This document shows, one piece after another, positions 25,301 through 37,625 of a stretch of 64,000 nucleotides of DNA. The stretch is taken from contig NW_019774703.1 in the NCBI RefSeq assembly GCF_001039355.2, forward strand, positions 349,648-413,647. Reading direction: 5' to 3'. A program made the position numbers and the translations under genes. The stretch comes from Lingula anatina (Eukaryota; Brachiopoda; Lingulata; Lingulida; Lingulidae). Each line of letters opens with the position of its first letter. Within the stretch, counting starts at the first letter, position 1. The notes under the pieces are model-generated. The model made no database searches. It was not told the DNA's origin and worked only from the letters and a program-made list of their open reading frames with translations.

Positions 25301-28287
25301 GTTGAAGAAAGCATTCGTCAATTTGACTCCCTAAAAACGATCAGCTTATCAGTTGGCGTCATCATTTTGTATATTATCATCGTTATAACGGGTAAAACAT
25401 TGTTAAAAGATAAATATGTATTCTTACTTATGGTGTTTGGTCGTGAAAATTCAATAGTAAGTTTACCTGACCGGTTGGGCCCTGGATAACCCATTCACAT
25501 AACTCATTATTGGGATAGTTTTGGACATTGTATCGGAATGGGTTGAGGGTTCCAGAAGTCTGGAGAGTTTGCTGAGAACTGCAACCGAGGGACGTGTCCA
25601 CAGCTGAAAGACAGTTTTGTATTAACAAATGAGAAACGAATGAAGTAAGCCTAAGTATCAGTGAACAATAACAAAATGTTATCTGATGTAATGGGATGTA
25701 GAAGTACTAATAAAGTGATAATTCAATGATTCCAATACATGTCGATTAGTATTTAGTATATCTTATCTGTGTTCTTGAAATGAATTGGATGTCAAAATTC
25801 TATGAATCTTACCAGTTCCATCGGGAACAGCTTCCCATCTGATAGTAAAGCCAGGCCTGGTCACAGAACCATCAGATCTAAATCGTATAAACATGGTGTT
25901 GCCGGAAGATACGATGCCGTCGCCCACTTTAGGGTTATTCCCACACATTTTAATCAGCGCTTGTGCCGAAGCTGAGTCGCCGTCATACACCGTTAAGGAG
26001 TCCCAAACACACGAAGATTGCGTCTCCACGTTGAAGGACTCGAAGCTTAGGCGGATTTCCTAAAAAAAGAGGAATAAGTGGCGCATAATGGTTTGGCAGG
26101 GCAGTTATTATTTATTTAATAAGTTACCGGTGAGTACCAATAAAACCAGTACAAATACGTTACATAAAACCGTCTGTTGTCTTGTCGCACTGAACAACTA
26201 TTTGCATGATAATTGAAAACGGTTGTTTATGCCATCTTCTACCTACATTGTTAAGTCATAGCCATGCTCTAGGGCTAATAAAGATTTTTAACAACATTTT
26301 AGCGAGAGAAGTGCATAGGGTCATTCAAATATAAAATACCGGTAATTGTCCCCTTTTCCTTTCCGTATGTATAGTGGCATCATAGTTATAGTGGAGGAGA
26401 AGGTACTACCTCCGAGGGTAACATCTCTCTCACCCCCCCCCCCCCCCAAGCGATATGAATTAGCAATTATCGTGACAGTACCAACTTTTTGAAAGGTGAA
26501 GTTAGTACGGAGCTTATCATATTTTCTGAACTTTTTCATATCAAATGTCACATAAAGAATTCTGCGTACTTGATACATGATAATAAATCCAGTGTGTGGC
26601 ACCGAAGTTTGATTTACCCACTGATATCAAAATAGTATCCCAAATTACACTGCCATTCAACTTTTCCGTAACAGAAAACTAGCGCACCCTGTGGTCAGAG
26701 AGTAGGTTTGATTATCGTTGGGGATCTTGACGAATGAGCGCTCGTCCGTCAGTCCATCCCAGATTGAATAGATAAATACCGGTTAAAACACAAGGACCGT
26801 AATTACCGAGCGGATTCAGTCAAGCCTATTGGACAATGCGGTTAGTATTACATAACCTCCCTGCTACCGTGAAGTATAGAGGCAAAAATCCAGACTATCG
26901 CCCAAAAGATCTTGATTCAAAGGTACTTGTCCATCAAAAGAACCACTAACAAATTACTTGTCTCAACCAGCGGACCGGAGGAGAAGAGGCTGGCATAAAA
27001 TGCTAACCTGATTTATGCAAATAGTGGCAATCTTCATTTAATATTTTAAGATCTTGCATTTTTTCAGTGGGTGTGAGGGATGTGGTATTATGTACTAATT
27101 TTTATGCCCGTGAATTTCAACAGTTTTTAAATTTAGCATATTAAAAAATTGACAAAGTACAATTTTTCGTAAAAGGTACACACTTTGAAATGCGTCAACA
27201 AAAAGTCTCCGAGGTTGTCAAAATAGGATTAGTATGCACTTTTTTAAATGATAGACCTAAGGTCATAAAAATGTTTTGCACTTGTTTTTAAGCGGGCGAA
27301 ATTTTCAAACGAATCTATTGTAAGACAGTTAACAAGTTGGCTTTGCATGGACGAAACTCTAAATAAACATTAAAGTAACCAAGTTTAATAATTATTATAT
27401 TTTACCATTCCAGCAGTAGTTGTGATCTTCCATTCACAAACTTGGTTGTTTCCATAGTTAAGAAGCTGGACTTCTCCCGAGGTTCCTGATTGATCGTCTC
27501 CGCCAGAACATGCAGAGTTTTGGCGAGCGTGTCTGGTATGAACGTCGGCACTTTCTGTTAGAACAGACAAAAGTGACGCCGGCTTGCCTGTAAATGAATG
27601 TAAAATAAGCATTATCACAAAACTAAAATGGCTTTTTGTAATGATTTTACTGATTTTTAAAAACTGATTTCCTTGCAAATCTGTAGTTTTTCAACGCATA
27701 TGGTGATGCACCCACCTGCTAACTCAATGTTTAGCAAACGCTAAACGCAACATTTCGCGTCGGAAAGTACAGCCTAGAACTCTACTTAAGTTCGATTGCC
27801 GCATAAAGTGAAGACGTCATAGCACAATTACACATTTTGAATGTATTATGATGCTTATTTCGGGAATATCACAATTCCAAATACTGATATCTGAAGTTTT
27901 TGACACTGATAAAAATGTTTTAAAAATTCAATGAGCGAAGCGCATGCGTTATTATGGACTGATACAATTATTGATACATTGGTGAGTAGTGTTCACTGAG
28001 GAAGGTCACGGTGTGACCGAATGCTTTGTTTCTGCTGTTTCATTTTGTATAGAAAATGAAACGTTTAAAATTACTATTATTATCATCATCATTAGACTAC
28101 AGAGATGCATTTTCATCAGATGATGGTGATTTGACCATTCAAATGACAAACGAAATGTTCAATTTTGAAATTTTTATACATAATAAAACATGACATGACG
28201 CATAATTATAAAAAGAAAACCATGTCTTGACTTACCCGCTACACAAGCTACGGCCCATAGCATCACGGCTACGGTCTTCCAATTCAT
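15717..28287 (-). CDS. Secreted CUB/TSP1/LDLa trypsin-like serine protease, complete (1460 aa)
   Basis: Twenty-seven coding exons in transcript order: 28236-28287, 27406-27587, 25813-26059, 25467-25603, 25099-25330, 24776-24931, 24338-24471, 23934-24147, 23457-23471, 22984-23160, 22580-22756, 21794-21964, 21482-21643, 20820-20996, 20494-20661, 20152-20292, 19761-19888, 19326-19533, 18986-19114, 18603-18755, 18248-18375, 17810-18023, 17457-17591, 16982-17150, 16496-16764, 16142-16275, 15717-15890. Every junction is GT-AG and in phase; the sum is 4383 nt. Order: signal peptide 1-17; CUB about 50-160 and 165-283; TSP1 284-335; CUB 336-451; seven TSP1 457-847; CUB 848-959; LDLa 960-1002; TSP1 1003-1053; CUB 1054-1167; LDLa 1168-1212; S1 protease about 1225-1460. 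The triad is visible: His1265 in TAAHC, Asp1313 in DIALVKL, Ser1406 in GDSGGP. Asp1400, six before the serine, predicts cleavage after Lys/Arg. The residue before IVGG is Ala, so activation is not tryptic. Cys1214 could tether the chains. Role unknown; an extracellular or blood/egg-coat protease is a guess. Confidence 0.92.
19271..19320. repeat. (TA)n microsatellite touching a splice donor
   Basis: About 25 TA units that, on the minus strand, begin immediately after the GTAAG of the donor at 19325-19321 of the mosaic protease gene. Confidence 0.95.
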
Positions 28288-28405
28288 GATCACGGTTTCA
28301 CTCTCACCGATCAGTCTTTTGCCTGGTGTTATTTGCTATCTCTTAAAATAAAATTGGGTAGGTCTTGATGCACCAGAACTTTTCTCTTTCGTCTTCCACT
28401 AAGTT

Positions 28406-28456
28406 ACTGCCCAGCGCCTGTCATGTGGCGATTTATATTCACCGAAGATGACGTCA
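28406..28456 (-). promoter_or_regulatory. Core promoter of the complete mosaic protease gene: CRE plus TATA box
   Basis: On the minus strand a perfect palindromic CRE (TGACGTCA, 28449-28456) lies 11 bases upstream of TATAAAT (28431-28437). A start site some 25-30 bases downstream would fall near 28405, giving a 5' leader of roughly 120 nt before the ATG at 28287. CREB/ATF proteins bind this palindrome in animals; use here is inferred from position only. Confidence 0.6.
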
Positions 28457-30158
28457 GAGGGTAACACACCGTGAAGCTTATCTCTCTTGCGCAGAGAGTG
28501 GACGTTTTATTGCACGTCACACCGTCTGCAGGTGACAGTACTTAGCTGTGATAACCATCGTTGTGCTTGCCCGTGTCCGTTAATGACAATCAACCTAGCA
28601 TAAAGCAGAACGTAAGAGTACCTTTAGAACCGCGTGACTATTTCTGCAAACAGAGCCTTGGGTTGTTCGCTATCAGTTCTCAACTGTCATCTAAATCTTG
28701 TGATAATCAATAATATTAATAAAAAAAGAGTATTTAAATAATTTGAAAAGTGTAATAAAATTTAAATGCCACGGATATTTGTCTTTCATGAAAAGATAAT
28801 TTGAAAGTTTAACGTTTTAAGGTTTGAGAGAAGGATGCAAGGTAGAAAATAAAATTATGTAAAGCATAAATTATGTCTTAAGACAGGAGCCCATTATCAA
28901 GCACCTGCAAAAAAGGTGCTGCTCATATTTCTCCCTGTCCGGATTTCAAACATGGTATCGCATAACCGAAATAACAGTTTATTCATAATGTTCACATCTC
29001 CTTCGTGGATCTCAGTATCTTATAATCGAAAAAAATTGGGCATACAGAGACATCAACAATGTTTACAAAAAAAAAAAAAGATCCGTTTTGTAGATTGCAA
29101 AATCGATACGTCCCACAAGTAAAGCGTGACGAAAGATAATTAACATGCATATAAGGTGGAAAAGAGTGCACAAGAATTTCGTCAATTGTTTTGTACTGCT
29201 CGGTTAAATAAATAACATGCAACGGTAGGGAAAGGCTTGATGAAAATAATGATATGTATCCTTGACTTAGTTTTGGACATAGTGTATCAGAATGTGTCAT
29301 CGGTTTCGTTATCGTCTAATAACCATATTTGTTGCAAATAGAAAAATAAGATCAGCTTGGATTAATTGTTTTTTTATCGTCATGTGAAAAATAAATTGAC
29401 GAGGTGTGTTAGTTCTAGTTTTTAATCCGAGGAAAGAAATGCGTTGGGTGCAGACACATTGAATACATTGTAGTTATATTTACGAGTATTTTAAAACTAG
29501 CTCTAATATTTACAGATTAAATATTCATTTCGATTCAACTAACAACATGAAAAAATACAAGACAGTTATACCCAATGAAAGTTTCATTGTGTCAGATACC
29601 GAGTCACTTTCCCGAATAATTAAACTATTACACGATTCTCACAACCCTTGGCGTTTTTAAGTCTTGGGCAAACTGAATCATGATCATGGCGTTGCGATAT
29701 TAAAGAGAAACTTATTTCATTTATGCACTGCCATTAAGACGAAGGCAACAAGTAGCAGAATTCAGCGTGAGGTTTGTTGAGCTATCAGTTCTACTTGTAT
29801 ATGTTGTCACACAGTCACAGCCAAAAACTCACTTTCAGTCTCTGAGTCCGTAAAACAAGAACTCGTCAGTATGCGACTGCAAAAAAATAGACACAGAATC
29901 CCAAAGCACGCTGCACATTAAATGTTGCTATTTATCATTTCATTATTACTTTCTTCTTTAGAAAATGGCGCCCACTTCTTAAGGACAAGCCTTGCTTGTA
30001 GACAAATATATGTTATGCTTATCCAAGTCATTTTTGCTATCCTTCTTATGTTTACGGCAAGTCGACGGCTTGGACATTGAGAAAGCTTATTTTCCCTTGA
30101 ATATATGCACTTGTCTTAGTGATGCACACCCTTGTTCACTTCATTTATCTATCCATGT

Positions 30159-30198
<40 letters not shown>

Positions 30199-31587
30199 TT
30201 TTAAGATTTTTTGTAATTGACTATTTTGTGAAGTTGGTTGCAAAAGCGAGGTCGATGATCGAGGTGTCGTAACTTCTTGGAAATAAAGAGTAGATGGGAT
30301 CGAGATTTTGAAACTTAAAAGCGATCTCGCTACAAGTATTCGTAGATGAAACACAACGAACCTCAACGATCCTCACCACCCATGTTTATGTGATCCACAG
30401 TTTTGTACTTCGTCCACTTTGTGGCATTGCTGATTCAGACTGGCCACTTTTGTATTATCTCTCTCTAACGAGATGAGAGTCAATGATAAATGTATCTTAA
30501 TTGACTGGCAGTTGATTTAATCAAATGAATCATGAATATTTAGTATACCATTTAGGTAAAGGTTTAGTACGTAAACATGATATCTTCCAGGTATCCTAAA
30601 CTTGCCCAATGGCTAAGTTTTATAAGTTTGACACGTCAAAGTAATAGTGGATAAATAATAGAAGACTTACAAATCACAACAAGTATGGCGTGACGAAGTT
30701 TGAAAACGTTAGGTCTTCTCGAAAAATTAACTAATGCTTGGTCTTGTAGAAGGAATTTAAAGTACTAGTAAATTCGAATTCTTTGCCAATATCGTGATTC
30801 ACTCGTTGTTCTTTTTGGTTACACGCTACTTGAAATTTATCAATTATATTTGAAATATACTTTAAATCACAGAATCTGTAGTCCTTATATAACGAATTTG
30901 AAACATTTCCAAAATTGGATAGTTTTCACGTCCAGGTGTATTTGCATGTATCTTAACTAAACTTCCCTAGAGTGCCCTAAACTCGTTCGCCAGACAAGAG
31001 GTTTGCACTCACAGAGGGTGAACATTCAAACCACACAGACACACACACACCTTTTTTGTGAGGTTCTACAGGTACACTAGACCCTCCTTCCAAATACTTT
31101 CCTCGTTCCCCCTGCGCAAATCGGAGCAAGAGATTACCTGACGGAATTGTTCACTTGTGATGTGGCTTAAGGGGGGAATGTAGGTTGGAGATTTTCTCTT
31201 GAAATAAAGGTCTTAGCTTTTTTTTATTCCTATTACATTCATTTAATGTATCTTCAAAACATCTAATTGTGCTTGAAACACAGCTCCAACTTCATCGTGT
31301 GACATAATATTGGGGTTTGGGGGACAAAAACACCATTTTTAATTAGAAAAGAATTGAAAGAATTCTCGCCACAAATGTGCATGTCATACACTGTATCAAG
31401 GTACATGTACAGTGTACTCAGTACGTACTGTACGTCTGTGAAAGAAAAAAAGCAAATGCGCTAGGTTTATTTTAAAATGTGTCTCTTATGTGGTTCATTA
31501 AACATTTCGATATCCTCTAACCACAGTTATCTCTTTTCTTTTGATGGTATGTTTGTTTGATGGTATGTTTGATTTTGTTTGGTATAT
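28457..31587. other. Intergenic spacer, no gene seen
   Basis: Between the divergent protease and UNG genes I see no supported exon, RNA gene or transposon. It contains a (TTTA)n microsatellite at about 30161-30200 and an AC-rich patch near 31030-31050. Open frames here are short with no recognisable protein features. Confidence 0.6.
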
Positions 31588-31760
31588 GAAAATTATCGCG
31601 CTAAATGCAATCAGATTAACAGTCTACATGTAGTTCTAAAACGTTCCGTCTCTTCTTGTTTCCAAAGTGCACTTATAATCACTAGCTTTTCTGTATTCTA
31701 GTTTCCACTCAACGCTGATCAGATCAGATTGCATTCAGCGATAGTCGACGTGGAGTTAGT
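31588..31760. mobile_element. GATCGATC/CATTCCC-family element upstream of UNG
   Basis: Inverted subterminal blocks CGCTAAATGCAATCAGATT and AGATTGCATTCAGCGAT bound a core that matches the core of 54901-55150 (shared stretch CTAGCTTTTCTGTATTCTA-like). It ends about 125 bp before the first CCAAT box of the UNG promoter. Confidence 0.55.
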
Positions 31761-31882
31761 GCGCGTCAGCTATTGCGACTGAACTCATTTTGGAAGGCCC
31801 CAGAGAAAGACACCCACCGAAAACGTAGTACCCAAGCGAGTACACGTGCAGTATCTTGTTTACGTTTGGCTCCATGGCTTTG

Positions 31883-31962
31883 ATTGGTGAAATTAAATAA
31901 GAACCGTGCTTATTGGTCAATTCTACGAAAAACCTCGCTTTCGCTCTCGGAATTCGCGGGAA
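31883..31962 (+). promoter_or_regulatory. UNG promoter: two inverted CCAAT boxes and an E2F-like site
   Basis: ATTGG occurs at 31883-31887 and 31912-31916, 29 bp apart, followed by TTCGCGGGAA (31953-31962), whose complement TTCCCGCGAA matches E2F sites. The ATG follows at 32028. Paired NF-Y boxes next to E2F sites are typical of S-phase genes, and human nuclear UNG2 is cell-cycle regulated. Function here is inferred from pattern and position. Confidence 0.55.
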
Positions 31963-32027
31963 GAAGCACATGAAGAAGTTGAAAATAGGCGGAGTATATA
32001 TTCTCGGGAAGCAGGTTTCTGTGTAAT

Positions 32028-34831
32028 ATGATAGGGCAGCAGAAAATATCATCTTTCTTCTCACCTGTGCAACAAAAAAGGCCTTTATGCAGCAAAGAAG
32101 ACACAGTGAGTCTCGACCAGAAACTACTCAGTGGTTAAATTTTTGGGTTAATACGGGTAGTAGCACCAAGGAGTTGTTGGAACTCCTTGATAATACTACA
32201 TGTAGCAATAACTATTGAGTCTTATTGTTATACTGTAGATTGAACGCATTTTACTGCCTTCTGTCACATGTTAAAACGCACGCACGCACACACACACACA
32301 CACATGGGAATTCATGTCTTATGAAGATGGTTTTCAGTACCATGAGCTGAATATCCTATTTTCGAAGAATAAACTACTGACATATGACTGCACATCTTTT
32401 TCTAGAATGTTCCAGTCAAAAAAGCAAAAAATGATCCTGCTGATAGCAAGGAAAATGTCCATGAGGCGCTGACCTCGCCCTCACTAAGTCCTGAGCAGAA
32501 GCAAAGAATAGATAGAAACCAAGCCGCTGCTAAAGCCAAACGTATTGCCGCACAAACCAAAGGTCTGGTTGTCAATATGGGAGCTTCCTGGATGAAGGCC
32601 TTGGAACCAGAATTTAGCAAGCCTTACTTCACAAAGGTGTGATGCTTTTATGATGTACTTGAAGTTGAAGTTGAATTCATTAGAACTTAACTCTACCAGT
32701 AGATTGTACTAGTATAACCTGTATCAGGGATGAGACTGACATTTAATGAAAAAGTCAGAAAATATGGTGTGGGGTTGAGGGGACCACCTAGGACCAATGG
32801 TATTTTTGGCTCCCAAAAAGTTGACAATCTGTCGATAGTTGGATTTTTAAAATACTAATCCTTGCTGTATGGTATGCTAAGCTTGTGTTCAGTTTCGTTC
32901 ACAAAATGACATACTTTGCAGTCATTTATACATGATCCTTAAAAAGTATGGATTACACATTATTGAAACATTATATTTCCCATTTTTTCCACAGCTCAGT
33001 GAGTTTATTCATAGTGAACGGCAAAAATCCTTAGCCATCTTTCCACCAGCTGACCAAGTTTTTACATGGACACAAATGGAAGATATCAAAAATGTAAGAA
33101 TATTGAAAGAATACTGATGATCATTAATATTAAACAGTTGATTATCTCATTTTTATGACATTTTTTCATGTTTACCTTGTAACTCATTAGGAAAATATAG
33201 TTTAATTAAAAGCAAGACAGTAATATTAAATACACCATTATTATTGCACTATATTTACATAAATGAATCTTGCATGTACATGTATATGTAAGATACATGT
33301 ATGTAAATATATGTATCTTACATTATCTTACAATGTAAAAAATTGAAATCTTTGTTTCAAATAATGTTCCAGGTAAAAGTGGTGATCCTTGGTCAAGATC
33401 CATACCATGGTGATGGCCAAGCTCACGGTAATTATTCTGAACTATAGTCAGTTAAAAGAGTCAAATTTTCTTTGAGATTTGTTTTAAAAATTGGTTCATG
33501 CATGTATAGAAGATTCACTGCCCTTTTTTTCAAATGCAGGTTTATGCTTTAGTGTGCCAGAGAAGATAAGACCACCTCCAAGGTAAAAGTTTTTGGCACA
33601 CTTGTGAAACATGGTTCAAGTCTGTGTGTGTGTGTGTGTGTGTGTGCTTTTATCTTTTAAAAAGTTGTTTTGCATTGGTTTTTACTATTAAACAGGCTTT
33701 GTCTGCCACTGATATATATGTGCAAATGCCATGAGGTCTGCTAGAAAGATGAAGTCATACTTTACTATCTTGGTTATTTTAGTTTAGAAAATATGTTCAA
33801 GGAACTGGAGTCTGACATTGAAGGATTTAAACCCCCTGGACATGGCAACCTCACAGGCTGGGCTCAGCAAGGTATGGTTGTACTGTAAAAGATTATCTGT
33901 AAACTTTAAAGAAAAAAAATGTGAAAGTAATGTCAATCTAAGACTCATTACCAATCTTCATCATCAGTATAAGAAAGACTAATTATCTTCAGCACATTAT
34001 AGGTATTCATGTTAAAATGTCTTGACAACATAATTTAATTGCGGCATGTTTTCTCACAGATGTCCTTCTCCTGAATGCTGTACTCACAGTGCAGGCTCAT
34101 AGGGCTAACAGCCACAAGGACATGGGCTGGGAGAAGTTTACAGATGCTGTAGTATCATGGATCAACAAAAACCTCCATGGCGTGGTCTTCATGTTGTGGG
34201 GATCCTATGCTCAGAAGAAAGGGGCTTGTGTTGACAAGGTGAGATAGGTCTGGGGACCAGGATTTTCCAGCGGAGGGGGAAGGCACAAAGATAATTTAAT
34301 TGTCTAGTGAATTTAGACAAACCTCAAATAGTAGACAAGTGCAATTTAACTGTAAAATGTATCGAGTATGATGGTAAAATTGCTTGGTTTTGTCTTTTTT
34401 GTGACGACTATTGTTTTACCAATTTTGGGAATGGGTAAGGGGGCACCTCTGAAGTAGTCTGGACATAGACAACTTGCCCCCACCATTTTATTAACTGGGT
34501 AAAATTTTCACCAAGTGATAAACATGAATTGGCCCATAAGCACAGAAGTCCATAGAAAATGGACCACATCGAAGATGAACCCAAGAACTGCCTATACAGA
34601 ATTTGACCAACAACTGTTTTTATTTAAAATATAAATTTACCCTTTGTTGACTTTCAGAAGAGGCACCACGTATTGTCTACAGTCCACCCGTCACCTCTCT
34701 CTGCTTACAGAGGTTTTCTGGGATGCAAACATTTCTCAAAAGCAAATGAACTTTTGAAAAAACAAGGCAAAAAACCAATTGACTGGACATATTTACCCAA
34801 GCCGTGCAATGGAACTTTCTCTCCTAAATAA
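32028..34831 (+). CDS. UNG: Uracil-DNA glycosylase, nuclear UNG2 form (315 aa)
   Basis: Removes uracil from DNA as the first step of base-excision repair, in the nucleus. Eight exons: 32028-32105, 32406-32636, 32995-33093, 33373-33427, 33540-33582, 33783-33871, 34060-34238, 34658-34831; all GT-AG and in phase, 948 nt in total. The protein starts MIGQ and has the PCNA-interacting motif QKISSFF at residues 5-11, as in vertebrate UNG2. Exon 2 carries a helix like the RPA-binding segment (around [19 protein letters not shown]). The water-activating loop GQDPYHG is at 143-149 (Asp145), the uracil-pocket segment GLCFSV follows, then LLNAVLTV, and the Leu-loop HPSPLS has the catalytic His268. Human UNG2 is 313 aa, so this is full length. 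No mitochondrial-type alternative first exon was recognised. AATAAA overlaps the stop codon at 34827-34832. Confidence 0.97.
33620..33647. repeat. (TG)n microsatellite in a UNG intron
   Basis: A short TG run in the intron after exon 5. A (CA)n run is also present at about 32283-32304 in intron 1. Confidence 0.9.
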
Positions 34832-34832
34832 A

Positions 34833-36350
34833 GTTTTATTTTAGGGTACTGGCAAATTGAAAGTTGAGATTATGATGGTGAACAAAACAGGAACTGAAAA
34901 TTCCAGTCGGGAATTTTTCTAAAGACTACACAGTCAGTTTTGTCTTGTCATTTAACAAACATTTAGATATTTAATTCCACCTCAAGTCATTTTACAAAAA
35001 CATTCTTTCTGAATAATCTGTAATTGTGCTTAGTTTTTAGATTAAATGTATAACAAATGTTTACAGTTATTAATTAAAATAACTCTTTAAAAGTGAGTTG
35101 CAATTCAGTTAAATGTAGTAAAACCAAAAATTCTTATATCATAGTCTTTGGGTAGATGTTTTTGGGTGGAAAGAGTGATGTACATATGTAGATTCTTTTT
35201 TTTTTGTAAATATTCTTCATGCAACAGCATTAGATTTTAAGTAGATTCAATTTTCTACTCATCTTTTTCCCTACAAATTGAAATATAAAAATAACTTTTT
35301 TGTCAAGTTGAAGTTTTAAAACATTTCTTTTGTTATTGTAAATAAAAATCAGATTAAGAATGTCAATTATGCTTTCATTTTGTTAAATAATTACAAAGCT
35401 GAATTTGGAAATTAACAATTTGTTCCATTTTTACAGTGACTTGAAGAATAATGCATTTCTGCAGGGTAAGCTAACAAATGAAAAAAACAGTACTACTAGC
35501 AAATGAAATATTCCCAAGTGGTGAAAAATTTATAAGTCAGTAACATTACCTAAAGAAATGTTCTTTACTACCTTAAAGTTGTTAAAATTCTGGTAAAATT
35601 CAATTATGTATATCCAGTAAAGAAAGAAATTTTCTTCAGCTGAAATCTGTAAATTTCAAGAACATGCTGTTGTATTTCAGTGTGTTATCAAAATTATATC
35701 AAATAATTACATTTCTTAGAACAGAAATTTTTTATATTGAATATTTGATCAGTATAAAACACATATTTTAAGTAAAGTTGCTTTCATTTTTCAACACCTT
35801 AACCACAATGTTTATCAATACATGTATGACTATATACGATCTAAACTTATAAACAGATTGATAAAAAAAAAGCTTGTAAAACAGGAAAATAGCATGTAGT
35901 AATTAGACAATGTAAAATATCAAATATAAATAAGAATAAAAGGGAAATTGTTTTTCTAGTCCATTTCAATATAATTTACAGTACAATTTAACACTGAACA
36001 AAATTGATTAATCACAGAGTTGCTTTTCTTTACATAACATTACTTTTTAGATATTTAAAATCGCTCCGTTTTCTAGCACTGAAACATTAAGAAAGAATGC
36101 CATCTCACTTAGTGTCTACTTGGGTTGAGAATATTTTTGTTACTCTATTAAGTGCTGGAAGTAATCTGTAAATAATTAGGACCCGGTAGCTACAGTCATC
36201 ATTCAAGAGATATTGATGTTGACCAGAATAAAATAATTCTTATCATGACAGCGCATAAATGCCTACTCTAAAAAAAAGGCCATCTGAGTGATGAAATAAA
36301 AGAATCCATGCAAAAATTCTCACTTACAATAGAAAAATTGTCATTAATAA
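34833..36350. other. Intergenic spacer between convergent UNG and MAP9
   Basis: Very AT-rich, with no supported gene. It probably holds the 3' untranslated regions of both flanking genes. Candidate polyadenylation signals occur, but I cannot choose between them. Confidence 0.5.
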
Positions 36351-36400
36351 GTCAAAGGCATGAAAGTCTAGTGAAAAATCAATCTGTGATGCTGGTAGAG

Positions 36401-36717
36401 CAGGCCTACCCAACTACCAGACTCGGCACCGAATGATCCTGAATTCACCGGTAAATCGGACCACACTACCCATTTTCAAGGTGTGAGTCAGTACGCATTA
36501 CACAGTATCAGACGCGACACCGCTCTTGCCTAGTACGCGATGTGATAGTGATGATTCTCAGCGGGGTTGAAAAGCATTGCATCACCACTCAAAATTTGTT
36601 CAGGGTATGATACTGTGTAATGCGTACTGACTCACACCTTGAAAATGGGTAGTGTGGTCTGATCTACCGGTGAATTCAGGATCATTCGGTGCCGAGTCTG
36701 GTAGTTGGGTAGGCCTG
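36401..36717. mobile_element. Foldback element with 110-bp arms, 5-bp target duplication
   Basis: Arms 36401-36510 and 36608-36717 are almost perfect inverted repeats, starting CAGGCCTACCCAACTACC, around a 97-bp loop. TAGAG flanks both sides (36396-36400, 36718-36722). The flanks read GGTAGAG...TAGAGGGT, the right end of the TACCCTCTAC family, so this element seems to have jumped into such an element. No coding capacity. Confidence 0.85.
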
Positions 36718-37625
36718 TAGAGGGTTTTAAATGCCTGTATAAAAAATTTCCATATTGGATGGAAGGTGCTTGTCAGCAGGTGAAGGTTATACATTTTAAG
36801 TGATAATTTACAAAGAGACTGCTGCTTTGATTCACTTTGAAGTGTAAAAAAAATGTGAAAACTAAAACGTGCTCTTTAAAGCGAAGACATTCAGACATAA
36901 AATAATAGTTTTTCCAGCTCACAGGAAAAAGTGGCAGGTGATTGTTGAATGATGTAGTTTTTAAATTGGTTTCTGGCAGTGTAAAAAAATAAATATTAGC
37001 CAAATTATTGCACCCAATACTACGAAACAAAATCTCTAACAAAATGCAAAGTTGGCAGCCTTCACCAAAGTCTTTGGCAATGTTGGATATCTGGCGGTCA
37101 TACACAGCAAGTTCTTTAATGACCAAAGGGTACTGTCTTTCCTGCAGGACTCCAAGCTGGTCGTTCTTCTGAATATTCAGCAAATTTTTTCCTCCTACGT
37201 TCATCCTTGCATCGTTTTTCCTAAAAATTCAAAGATATAAGTTATTAAGTCATGGGGCAACAAAGAAAAAAGAAACCGAAGAACATTTTCATTATGAATG
37301 ACCACAAAATGGAAACATTTTGGCCAATGTTAGGACTATATGTTGACTCTTTATAGATGATAAAAGGTGTGCAATGCACTATTAAATTCAATGCCACAAT
37401 GTGAACACAAAGAAAAATACATAAAAGCAAGACCAATTGGAAACTAAACAAGCAGCACTTTCAAAACAAACAAAAAATAAATAAATAAAGAAAGAAAGAA
37501 AGAAAGAAAATACAAAAGGATACATGTATAAACAATGCAACAATAACCCAAAGCAGTCTGGCATGCAGTAACCACAAGCGAGACTTACACAATTACCTAG
37601 CTTGTCCCTATACAGACAAACTGGG

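Noticed and set aside
31993-32000. TATATATT as a UNG TATA box
   Set aside because: Only about 30 bp before the ATG, which would put the start site at or after the start codon; the CCAAT/E2F cluster is a better promoter candidate.
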